DNA of 64,000 nt from Draconibacterium mangrovi (GTDB taxonomy: Bacteria > Bacteroidota > Bacteroidia > Bacteroidales > Prolixibacteraceae), in contig NZ_JAAAGB010000001.1 in the NCBI RefSeq assembly GCF_010586825.1, positions 248,001 to 312,000 of the forward strand, given 5' to 3'. Positions 1 through 7,592 of this stretch are shown piece by piece. Each line of letters opens with the position of its first letter. Position 1 is the stretch's first letter. Under the pieces are notes generated by a model. That model saw only the letters and a program-made list of their open reading frames with translations, made no database searches and was not told the DNA's origin. A program made the position numbers and the translations under genes.

Positions 1-288
1 AAATTTATGTCCCATAAACTTTTCAGGAATACTTAAACGCTGAATGGGATGCACTTTTACACTTACTGTTCCGTCATCCTCCTTTTTCAAACGGAGTTTG
101 GCCGGAATACGCTTTTGCTCGTCATTAACGATAGCATTAATGGTGTAGAGTTTTTGAGAACGAAATCCATTCAAAAAATCCCGGAGTTCATTTTCATCCA
201 TACGGTTCACGAAATCTTTGTTTACCCCAACTTTTTCCAGTTTATCAAAGGGAATCTCGTCTTTTTTAATACGGGTACTTTGTTCCAT
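1..288 (-). CDS. N-terminal part of a DUF4099/DUF3945-like conjugative-element protein (cut by window edge)
   Basis: A minus-strand frame opens with ATG at 288-286 and stays open for 96 codons to the left window edge. The product begins MEQSTRIKKDEIPFDKLEKV and is charged and soluble, with no signal peptide. The opening resembles DUF4099/DUF3945 proteins, which commonly follow the mobilisation and coupling-protein genes of Bacteroidetes conjugative elements. Its position, 43 bp downstream of the VirD4 gene on the same strand, fits that. The function of these families is not established. Only the N terminus is visible, so total length and domains are unknown; the family assignment is from memory of the N-terminal pattern and is moderate. 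Confidence 0.7.
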   Translation of the reverse strand, partial: MEQSTRIKKDEIPFDKLEKVGVNKDFVNRMDENELRDFLNGFRSQKLYTINAIVNDEQKRIPAKLRLKKEDDGTVSVKVHPIQRLSIPEKFMGHKF

Positions 289-331
289 AATTAAATGTTT
301 TAATGATTAATAAATATGCTGTCTCTGGTAT

Positions 332-2248
332 TTATGTGGCATCACGGAGTATGCCCACAATGTCGTTACATATCTTGTTGCGGTTATATTCCAGTACTCT
401 ATCGATATTATCGAAGTCGTAGATATCCGGTATGCTTTGAAAATCCTTTTCCTCCTTATGAATGGCTGCCGTATCCACATCAATCAGGCAGTTAAAATTG
501 CGCTGGCTCACCTGCTGATCAAAGTTATCGGCCACCTGCCCCACCATATAGCCCTGTGGCAGTGTCGCAATTTTCCCTTCCGGTACCAGAAAATCCATCT
601 GTGTGGAGAAGGTTGACGACTGGGTATTCCGGTTGATATTGATGGACTGGCGTTCCTGCAGGATCTTCCCCATCCTGTTTTGGATAAATTTGGCAGTCTC
701 GCCGATGGACTGCCCGGCAAAGACATTTCCGATGTTGGTAAGGATGGCATTGGCTTGCTCCTTCCCATAATCACGAATCAGTTGATCAATAGTCTGAATA
801 CCTACTAATGTGGAAATTTTATTACTTCTTGCCGTGGCAATCAATGTATCGAGACCGCGGAAGTAGATCGTTGGGAGCTCATCAAAAACCAGTGATATTT
901 TTTGTTGCCCCTTCCGGTTGATCACCTTTAGCATCCGTGTGATAAACAGAGAAAGTACGGCTCCATACATTTCAATACGAAGGGGATTATTGGCCAGACA
1001 AACGACTTTCGGCTCCTGAGGATTATTTATATCCAGTGAAAAATCATTCCCTGAACAGATCCAGTAAATTTCCTTACTGATGATCTTTGAGATGGCAATT
1101 TTCAGGCTTCCCAGCTGCCCTTCCAGTTGCTCGTTCGCTCCTCTTTTATGCGCATTTACAAAAGGATTTACGATGTTTTCCACATCCTTTTCTTTGGCAA
1201 GGATGGTAAAAAGGTCATCATATTCCAGCTGCAACAGTTCAATGGCATGTGGCAAGGTGCAGTACTCACCCCCTTTGTATTTTTTAAGAAACCAGATCAC
1301 TGCAGCAAAAAAGGAAACCGCAGATTCGGAAAAGAATTCACCCTGTTTGCGGATCCATTCACGGTTCAGGTTATACAATACCGTCCGGGATGATTCAAAG
1401 GCGTCAATGGGACTTTCCATTAACTCCGGGGCCAGCGGATTACAACGGTAGGATTTACGGATATCATCAATATTGATCACATAAAATTTCGTGGCTTCCG
1501 GCAAGCTCTTTTTCTTTTTGGCCTTCAGAAAATGGTTAAAGGTGACTTCCGAAAGATCCGGGTATTTAAAATCATAAACGCACATGGAAAAACCTTTTGC
1601 CAGGTGCTGTTTAATAGAGGGAAGTACCACCGAAAAGGATTTTCCGGAACCGGGCGTACCGATCACAATAGTTCCCCGAAAAGGATTGATCACATTAATC
1701 CAGCCCACCTGCTGCTTTTTGCGATACTGGTATATGGTTTCCAGGTTGACGGAATACTCATTGCCTTTATAGGACTTCTCCTGTGGAAAACTCTCATTTT
1801 CCAGGTTAAAACGGTCCTTCATCAGGTTTACATTAATCAGTTTGGAGATGTTATCAAAACCGATATTCAGCAGAACAAAGCCAAAGAAGGACAGCAGCAG
1901 ATAAACAAGAGGCGTTTGAAAAACCAGTAAACTTCCCCAATACATCACCAACCCAATCAGAACCTGAGTTACAATATTGGCAACTTTCAGGTCCCGGTCT
2001 TTTTTTGCTTTGGTACCGATACAGGTTATCTCCAGAAAAGCAAGGCACACCGTTTTTGCCAATACCGTGTTTCCCAAAAACTGTATTCGCATGATCTTCC
2101 CGGTTACTGCTGAAAATTCAGCGATAACAAGCCCCACCTCGCTAAAGTATTGGAGCTGACTAATGTAGAGCGCCACAAAAAGCAACAGGTATGAAAAGAA
2201 CCTGAAACCCTCGTGCAGGCGTTGTAATTCCCTGGATTCGTTTTGCAT
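332..2248 (-). CDS. VirD4/TraG-type conjugative coupling protein (MobC-like T4CP)
   Basis: This is the type IV coupling protein, the inner-membrane ATPase that brings the relaxase-DNA complex to the mating pore. The 638-residue product has hydrophobic membrane segments in about the first 135 residues, a Walker A motif GTPGSGKS at 197-204 and a Walker B region LVFDELP near 455, followed by TraG/TraD-like sequence with ARSNKISTLVGIQ. Length and layout match Bacteroidetes MobC/TraG-family coupling proteins. It is the last complete gene of the tra operon and starts 9 bp after traN. No relaxase is seen; it presumably lies to the left of the window. Family assignment is secure; the particular gene name is not. 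Confidence 0.93.
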   Translation of the reverse strand: MQNESRELQRLHEGFRFFSYLLLFVALYISQLQYFSEVGLVIAEFSAVTGKIMRIQFLGNTVLAKTVCLAFLEITCIGTKAKKDRDLKVANIVTQVLIGLVMYWGSLLVFQTPLVYLLLSFFGFVLLNIGFDNISKLINVNLMKDRFNLENESFPQEKSYKGNEYSVNLETIYQYRKKQQVGWINVINPFRGTIVIGTPGSGKSFSVVLPSIKQHLAKGFSMCVYDFKYPDLSEVTFNHFLKAKKKKSLPEATKFYVINIDDIRKSYRCNPLAPELMESPIDAFESSRTVLYNLNREWIRKQGEFFSESAVSFFAAVIWFLKKYKGGEYCTLPHAIELLQLEYDDLFTILAKEKDVENIVNPFVNAHKRGANEQLEGQLGSLKIAISKIISKEIYWICSGNDFSLDINNPQEPKVVCLANNPLRIEMYGAVLSLFITRMLKVINRKGQQKISLVFDELPTIYFRGLDTLIATARSNKISTLVGIQTIDQLIRDYGKEQANAILTNIGNVFAGQSIGETAKFIQNRMGKILQERQSININRNTQSSTFSTQMDFLVPEGKIATLPQGYMVGQVADNFDQQVSQRNFNCLIDVDTAAIHKEEKDFQSIPDIYDFDNIDRVLEYNRNKICNDIVGILRDAT

Positions 2249-2257
2249 TTTTCCTTA

Positions 2258-3058
2258 TTAGAATGATTGGGCTTTTAGGATGGCTTTGTTTTTTACCTCA
2301 AGTGTTAGTTTGCGTCCGGTGTTTCCCAATGCTTTTTCCAGCAGCTCGATTTTTAGGATACGTTTGTCGGGAACAATAAACTTGGGTAATACGACAACCT
2401 CGCGTAAGGTAGTTTTTGCTGGGATACGCTCCCACTTGTAATGCCTGTAAAGTTCTTCCACCTGGTATTCCTGAATATTGGTAGCTTTTACCCGCTTTTT
2501 GTCATCGATCCACCAGTGAATGGCTTCCATATCCAATACAATATTTGTGGAGTTGGTGATTTCCAGTTCAAAGAACAGCAGGTCCTGTTTCAGGTAAAGA
2601 TTCTTCAGACGAAAAATAATACCGTCCTTTTTAGTTCTTAAGCGAACCGGTTTTTGGGTGCCGTCATTCAGAATCTGGATGCAAAATTCTTTTAACAGGT
2701 ATTCCGGGACCGGACCAATATTTAGATCCCCGGCCTTCTCTCCATGAAATTCTTCCAGCTTATAAGAGATCTTATTGCCATCAGAATACCTTACAAACAG
2801 GGAATAGGAACGGTTGGCACTGACCACTGTCAGGGACGATTCGCCTTCAAAATCATCCACAGCTTTTACCCGCACCATATTGGGTTGCTCAGGTACCACT
2901 TCAGCAATCAACTTGTCCGGATCCCCCACCTGCAGATAGGTAATTTTTTCTTCGGCGATCAGGTGAGTGGTTTTGTTTTGGCAGATCTCTATTTGATTTT
3001 GAGCATTTACTGCCAGTGAAAAAAGAAAGAATGCGATAATAAATATTGTTTGTTTCAT
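2258..3058 (-). CDS. traN: Conjugative transposon protein TraN (DUF4138, VirB9-like)
   Basis: The 266-residue product has a signal peptide (MKQTIFIIAFFLFSLAVNAQ, cleavage expected after about residue 20) and then a beta-rich periplasmic domain. Size, signal peptide and position directly after TraM match the TraN/DUF4138 family of Bacteroides conjugative transposons, regarded as the VirB9-like component of the outer-membrane core. It contains WWIDDKKRVKATNIQEYQ in the C-terminal half, typical of the family region that precedes the last beta strands. It lies 5 bp after traM and 9 bp before the coupling-protein gene, so it is surely co-transcribed. Confidence 0.88.
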   Translation of the reverse strand: MKQTIFIIAFFLFSLAVNAQNQIEICQNKTTHLIAEEKITYLQVGDPDKLIAEVVPEQPNMVRVKAVDDFEGESSLTVVSANRSYSLFVRYSDGNKISYKLEEFHGEKAGDLNIGPVPEYLLKEFCIQILNDGTQKPVRLRTKKDGIIFRLKNLYLKQDLLFFELEITNSTNIVLDMEAIHWWIDDKKRVKATNIQEYQVEELYRHYKWERIPAKTTLREVVVLPKFIVPDKRILKIELLEKALGNTGRKLTLEVKNKAILKAQSF

Positions 3059-3063
3059 GACGT

Positions 3064-4221
3064 TTATTTTTGATTAATGATATAAACCAGTGTGTTCTTT
3101 TTGACGGTTACTTTTTTGAGACGTACCCGTTTAAGCATGGTCTGAGCAGCTCTGTCGGCAGCGCGAATACCGGTATAGGTCAGCGGATTGTTGGTGACAC
3201 CCATCAGAGAAGAAGTATTGGTAGAAGCCCCCACCTCCTGGTAGACTTTGCGTGCGGCATTATCCGGCACATACAAACCTTCCAGTCCATCCAGATCACA
3301 GATCGTGAGTTTTACCGGGACAAAAGAATTTTCAACGGGTAATTGGGTGATCTCAATCAGCAGCCGTTCATTTTTGATCTGGCAAACTCCGTAGATAAAG
3401 CTGTTTTTAGGTATCGACTGTCCATTGATCCGGGTGTCTTCCAGCAAGCGTAGTTTTACCCGGTTGCCGTTGAGCACCGTTGTTGTTTCGTAGATCTCAG
3501 CTTTTATATGCGGAGTATTTATTGGCTCTTCCCTTTTGAATCCTGATGATTGTTTTTTCTCCAGGGTAAAGGACAGGTTTTGAATGGCCTCAATCTGTTG
3601 CAATCTCTCCTGTGCCTGTTGCAGATAAAAATTTAGAGAATCGTTTTTACGACTGAGCAGGACGTTTTTATCGATGATTTCATCCAGTTCTTCAATACCC
3701 GTTGTTGGCGAGGTCGTCGTTACTGCTTTCTTTGTTTCCGCCTGCTTTTTCACTACCGTTTCCTTTGGATTACTTTGGGATTGCGGAGATGCAGTTTTTC
3801 CACTGTTTCGAACTATTGGCTCCCCTTTTAATTCCTGCTGCACCTGCTTTTCTTTATTTCGGATATGGGCAAGAATTTGTCCCTGATCAGCATTTGGATC
3901 AAGTAGCGTATTCTCACGAGCTATTGTATCCTGAACGCTCAGCTCATCTAACTGAGTGGTATCATTTACATCAACCTCAGCGATTTCCGCCACCTGCTGA
4001 TCATCTTTCTGATAGGCTTCCATCTTGTCATAGATCTTAATGGACTTTTCCGCTTCCGGGAGATCATAGTTAGCACCAATACCAGATGTATTTGGTTGCG
4101 TTTCTTTTACCGTTTCGGCCTCCGTGCCGCCACCCAACACCCAAAAGATCAGAATTACAAAAGGAATCAGAACCAGCGGAAGTAAAAACAGGGCCTTATT
4201 TTTTATCAGAAGTTCCTTCAT
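3064..4221 (-). CDS. traM: Conjugative transposon protein TraM (VirB10-like)
   Basis: TraM is the VirB10-like scaffold linking the inner and outer membrane parts of the mating pore. The 385-residue product has one transmembrane segment at about residues 12-31, a long polar and Glu/Gln-rich periplasmic linker with a probable coiled coil (about 120-220), and a C-terminal beta-rich domain with VKLRLLEDTRINGQSIPKN and a TYTGIRAADRAAQTMLKR-like end characteristic of TraM. Its start overlaps the preceding traL-like gene by 26 bp, which suggests translational coupling. Confidence 0.92.
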   Translation of the reverse strand: MKELLIKNKALFLLPLVLIPFVILIFWVLGGGTEAETVKETQPNTSGIGANYDLPEAEKSIKIYDKMEAYQKDDQQVAEIAEVDVNDTTQLDELSVQDTIARENTLLDPNADQGQILAHIRNKEKQVQQELKGEPIVRNSGKTASPQSQSNPKETVVKKQAETKKAVTTTSPTTGIEELDEIIDKNVLLSRKNDSLNFYLQQAQERLQQIEAIQNLSFTLEKKQSSGFKREEPINTPHIKAEIYETTTVLNGNRVKLRLLEDTRINGQSIPKNSFIYGVCQIKNERLLIEITQLPVENSFVPVKLTICDLDGLEGLYVPDNAARKVYQEVGASTNTSSLMGVTNNPLTYTGIRAADRAAQTMLKRVRLKKVTVKKNTLVYIINQK

Positions 4222-4516
4222 TGATATATGTTTTTAATTGGTTTTCAAATGAATCCACAGGCAATTCAAAAGCTGAACGGCCTGTGCTTGTTGGAGCACT
4301 GGTCAGCGGTCCGGCCAGTGGTGCATCTACCTTCCTGGATTTTACTTTTCCGGATGGGATCCAGATAAAGGAGATAGCAAACAGGGCAAACAAAAAAGCG
4401 GTGATCAATATCCATTTGCTTTTTCGTTTTAAGGGATCCAGTGATTTGTCTTTATCGTCCAGTTCGTTTACCCAGCGGGTAAAACGACTGACATCTTTCA
4501 AATTATTTGCTGTCAT
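4196..4516 (-). CDS. Small single-pass membrane protein at the traL position
   Basis: The 106-residue product has a polar N terminus, one clear transmembrane helix (about residues 35-53) and a periplasmic tail rich in Pro, Thr and Ser. It sits between traK and traM, where CTnDOT-type operons carry traL (DUF3989). I infer a TraL-like role from position and topology rather than from recognisable residues. The 3' end overlaps traM by 26 bp. It is probably a structural accessory of the mating pore. Confidence 0.7.
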   Translation of the reverse strand: MTANNLKDVSRFTRWVNELDDKDKSLDPLKRKSKWILITAFLFALFAISFIWIPSGKVKSRKVDAPLAGPLTSAPTSTGRSAFELPVDSFENQLKTYINEGTSDKK

Positions 4517-4561
4517 ATTTTTAATGTATTGTCGTTAATGTGTATCTCAGCCATTGGGCTG

Positions 4562-5188
4562 TTAGAATGATTTTCTTCGGATGCTTTCCAGGTCTTTGTT
4601 CTCATCGATCCGCCAGCTTTCCATCAGAAAACCATGCGGATTATTATCTGTCCGGGAGATATTTCTCAGGTAGCCGGAAGTTTTCAGGCTGCGAATGGTA
4701 ATGTTGGATTTACGCACGATCTTCTGCTTGCCGGTATAGGTAAAGTAATAGGGATAGGCCGAAAAATCCAGTTTTATGGAATCGGTCTGCAGGGTCATAC
4801 TGATATCTGAAGCGATCACCTGGTTATACAGGTTATTCTCCTTAAAGGCCTGGTATTGCTCCATTGCACTCCGGTCGGCCAGATACAGGGCTTCCCTTAC
4901 ATTGTTTTCAATGTAGGTTTTGTCCGGTTCCAGCGTAAAAAAGAGCTCATGAAAACGTTTAACATGATCCCGGGCTTCTGCATCGCGGTTCTCACTGATA
5001 TCTTCCCGAAGGGCTACTAATAGCGATTTACCGTTATCCAGTACATAGATTTTCTCTTTGGAAAGTTCCACCAGTTGTACCGACTCATAGTAGATATAAC
5101 TGCTTACTCCCATAAGCGAGACGCTGATCAGCACCAGCACATAAACGATAAAGCGAAACTTGCGTTGTATATCAAATTGTTTTTGCAT
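4562..5188 (-). CDS. traK: Conjugative transposon protein TraK (VirB8-like)
   Basis: The 208-residue product has a short cytoplasmic N terminus (MQKQFDIQRKFRF), one transmembrane helix (about 13-31) and a periplasmic domain, the VirB8 layout. TraK family features include the segment after the helix with YYESVQLVELSKEKIYVLD and the FHELFFTLEPD stretch near residue 85, which is typical of Bacteroidetes TraK. It is expected to be a periplasmic nucleation factor of the pore. It follows traJ by 37 bp on the same strand. Confidence 0.9.
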   Translation of the reverse strand: MQKQFDIQRKFRFIVYVLVLISVSLMGVSSYIYYESVQLVELSKEKIYVLDNGKSLLVALREDISENRDAEARDHVKRFHELFFTLEPDKTYIENNVREALYLADRSAMEQYQAFKENNLYNQVIASDISMTLQTDSIKLDFSAYPYYFTYTGKQKIVRKSNITIRSLKTSGYLRNISRTDNNPHGFLMESWRIDENKDLESIRRKSF

Positions 5189-5225
5189 TTCTTACTTGTA
5201 TAATTTTAGATGAAATATTGGCCTG

Positions 5226-6176
5226 CTATTTCATGGCACCTTTGGTAATGGCCATTACAGCCGCTGTTCGCACCAGTCTTCCTCCTCCGGAGTTGGTTCC
5301 TGAGGCATGTATAATCCAGGATGAGATTTTGGGTACCATTGCCATTCCGATAATTCCGCAAACGGGAACGATCAGGTTGGAAACAAAAAACAGTTTGGGC
5401 TCATAGATCAGCATAGCATTGATCTGCGCAATTTCCATTTCCAGCACATAAATCAGGATCTCCTGCACGATGGACAGGATCAATAAGGCAATGGGTAGGT
5501 ACAAATTGACATTGATAAAACGGGCAATCCACTGCAGGTAGTTATCCTGAAAACCATCAAAGATGGACAGCGCAAACACCAGCGGACCAAAGATTACCAG
5601 CAGCACACAGAATACCGTTCGCAGAAAAGCAATCAGGTAGACCAGCACTTCAAAAAAGGACTCCAGCAATTGCCGCGTGGCATCCATCATATAAAAGTTA
5701 ATCTGGTTATGAATTGCCCGACCACTAATGATATTGTAAGAAGTCAGGATCAGATTTACCCCTTTATCCCATAGATCAGCTTCCTTTTCTTCGTTCTCAT
5801 AAAACAAGGGCAGATCCGTGGATAGAATGGCTTGTTGTTTATCCTCCAGCCGCTCTTTTACGATATGCTTTTTATCGGCATAAACGGCCTCCGACAAATG
5901 GGTCAGGCCTTTTGTGGGTGCCAGTAACAGATTCACAAACGGTCCCCAGAAGGTGATCACCAGTACCAGTGCAAAAGGCCGTAACAAGGGCAAAATAGAC
6001 ACCGGGTTGTCAGCGATCAGCTGCTCATAAATCCGTTTGGAGATGTAAAAGAAAGCAGCGATTCCGCCAATGGCCCGTGCCATATCCACCAGGATACGGG
6101 CATGGTTTACACCCGAATCCACCAGTGCATCGGTAAAAGCAAAAAAATCATTGGTTGTCAGTACTTGTAATAACAT
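5226..6176 (-). CDS. traJ: Conjugative transposon protein TraJ (VirB6/TrbL-like polytopic membrane protein)
   Basis: This 316-residue protein is strongly hydrophobic, with about six to eight predicted membrane spans, including stretches near residues 30-50, 65-85, 180-205, 215-245 and 260-285. Size and position between the VirB5-like and VirB8-like genes match TraJ, the inner-membrane VirB6/TrbL-like channel component of Bacteroidetes conjugative transposons. The sequence FEVLVYLIAFLRTVFCVLL and a tail with SGTNSGGGRLVRTAA fit the family. It belongs to the tra operon. Confidence 0.88.
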   Translation of the reverse strand: MLLQVLTTNDFFAFTDALVDSGVNHARILVDMARAIGGIAAFFYISKRIYEQLIADNPVSILPLLRPFALVLVITFWGPFVNLLLAPTKGLTHLSEAVYADKKHIVKERLEDKQQAILSTDLPLFYENEEKEADLWDKGVNLILTSYNIISGRAIHNQINFYMMDATRQLLESFFEVLVYLIAFLRTVFCVLLVIFGPLVFALSIFDGFQDNYLQWIARFINVNLYLPIALLILSIVQEILIYVLEMEIAQINAMLIYEPKLFFVSNLIVPVCGIIGMAMVPKISSWIIHASGTNSGGGRLVRTAAVMAITKGAMK

Positions 6177-6202
6177 ACTTTTTCTGTTAATCGGTTAAAT
6201 GC

Positions 6203-6913
6203 TTATTTGCTTAAAAAAGAATAGCTCAATGGTTGACTTTCGAAACTGTTAAAAAAGAGCAGCTTGCCATGGGTATAATCCAGTTCGCCCAGTAGTTTCC
6301 AAAGCTCCTGGCTGATTCGTGTAAAAGCATCCAGCTTGCGGCCGTGATCGGTTTGAAACAGGTTCACCATTAAAAACTGCATCAAAAGCTGATCAGCTTC
6401 TTTCTCATAAATCGAATAAATTTTTCCGGAGTTACTCAGTCCTCCCAGTTTGTTTACCTTTTGATAAAGTTTTATAAACTGTGCTGCCAGGTTGTAGATA
6501 TCACTCAGCTCATCCGAGCGTGCACTAAACAATTGATCACTGATCTGTTGAGTAAAGCCAGTATTGACTTTTATGTCATCCGTTTCTTCCTGCCTGCCTT
6601 TCATCTGGCTGCGTTCGATTGCTTTGGCTGCGATGCGTAAAAGACCGGTTTTTAGCTCTCCGGCAATCTCTCCTCCATCGGTAACAGGCAGTGCTCCCAC
6701 TTCAACATAATAGTGTGTTGGCCAGGTACGCACAAAAACATGAGGAATAGGAATCAACCAGCCGGTAAAAGCGATAAACGTAAGCGGATAAGTTCCTTCC
6801 ATTTCCGGGTAGTAACCATGCCAGGGTTTGATCTCAATAAGCTGTGCTTTTGACTGTTCTGTTGCAGTAAAAAGCAGCAAAACCATTATAAGGATTTGAA
6901 ATAATCGTTTCAT
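6203..6913 (-). CDS. Secreted protein of the tra operon, function unknown
   Basis: The 236-residue product starts with a good signal peptide (MKRLFQILIMVLLLFTATEQ, then SKAQ). The mature part is mostly helical, with an aromatic N-terminal segment IEIKPWHGYYPEMEGTYPL. I do not recognise a named family. It is placed between the traI-like and traJ genes, with gaps of 14 and 26 bp, so it is part of the mating apparatus operon and is probably a periplasmic or outer-membrane accessory. CTnDOT itself has no obvious counterpart at this spot, so this may mark a subfamily of elements. Confidence 0.75.
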   Translation of the reverse strand: MKRLFQILIMVLLLFTATEQSKAQLIEIKPWHGYYPEMEGTYPLTFIAFTGWLIPIPHVFVRTWPTHYYVEVGALPVTDGGEIAGELKTGLLRIAAKAIERSQMKGRQEETDDIKVNTGFTQQISDQLFSARSDELSDIYNLAAQFIKLYQKVNKLGGLSNSGKIYSIYEKEADQLLMQFLMVNLFQTDHGRKLDAFTRISQELWKLLGELDYTHGKLLFFNSFESQPLSYSFLSK

Positions 6914-6927
6914 CGTTTTTCGTTGAG

Positions 6928-7572
6928 TTAGTTGTACAGGCTGTAATACATGGCAAATCCTTCCAGCGTACCACTGTCATGGCTTTTCAGGTAGGAAGCA
7001 TAGAGGAGTTTATTGTGTAGGTAGCAGATGGTACCGTAATGTTGTTTGACACTCAGGTAAATTCCATTGATGGCATCATAACGCTGTTTATCATCCATCA
7101 TAAACAGGTTGTCCTTAACGATGATATTTAGTATTGAACTAACCAGCGCTTTGCTGTCATCCAGTATCAGGTCAAAACTTTGCACAATGGCGGCTGCCTG
7201 TTGGGTGGTAAAGTTTCCATCCTGCACCAGCAAGGGAACTTTTTCGGTATAGATGGCAATGATCTGCTGCAGGATATCTTTGGTTTCCTGTATACGTTTG
7301 TAGTCTTTAATCAACAGGGAAACTTTCTCCAGGCTTTCCAGCATCTTTTGGTCGATGCCCAGGATCTCTCCCGTCAGTCCTTTGATGTCACCGTTCAGTG
7401 CTTTTATCAGAATATTGTACAGGTTGATTTTCGAAAGAATTCCTTCCTCCTGTGTCCAGAGTGCTTCACGTTGTATTCCGGCTCCAACATCTGTTACCGG
7501 GGTTTGGGCAGTAGATCTACCTGCATTTGCTGCAAGTAGAATTGTAAGGATGAGTACGATTAAATTTTTCAT
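6928..7572 (-). CDS. TraI-like conjugal transfer protein (DUF4141, VirB5-like)
   Basis: The 214-residue product has a signal peptide (MKNLIVLILTILLAANAGRS, then TAQ) and an all-helical mature region. The C-terminal half, MMDDKQRYDAINGIYLSVKQ followed by a YLHNKLLYASYLKS segment, matches the pattern of the DUF4141/TraI family, which ends with a helical repeat and a short aromatic tail. VirB5-like proteins are minor pilus or adhesion components exposed outside the cell. It is 20 bp downstream of traG. The family call is from pattern and position; TraI here is not the F-plasmid relaxase of the same name. Confidence 0.75.
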   Translation of the reverse strand: MKNLIVLILTILLAANAGRSTAQTPVTDVGAGIQREALWTQEEGILSKINLYNILIKALNGDIKGLTGEILGIDQKMLESLEKVSLLIKDYKRIQETKDILQQIIAIYTEKVPLLVQDGNFTTQQAAAIVQSFDLILDDSKALVSSILNIIVKDNLFMMDDKQRYDAINGIYLSVKQHYGTICYLHNKLLYASYLKSHDSGTLEGFAMYYSLYN

Positions 7573-7592
7573 GATTGTACTTTTTTAGGATT

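Noticed and set aside
4086-4538. 150-codon plus-strand frame across traM and the traL-like gene
   Set aside because: It is antisense to two well-supported tra genes with matching families and operon spacing.
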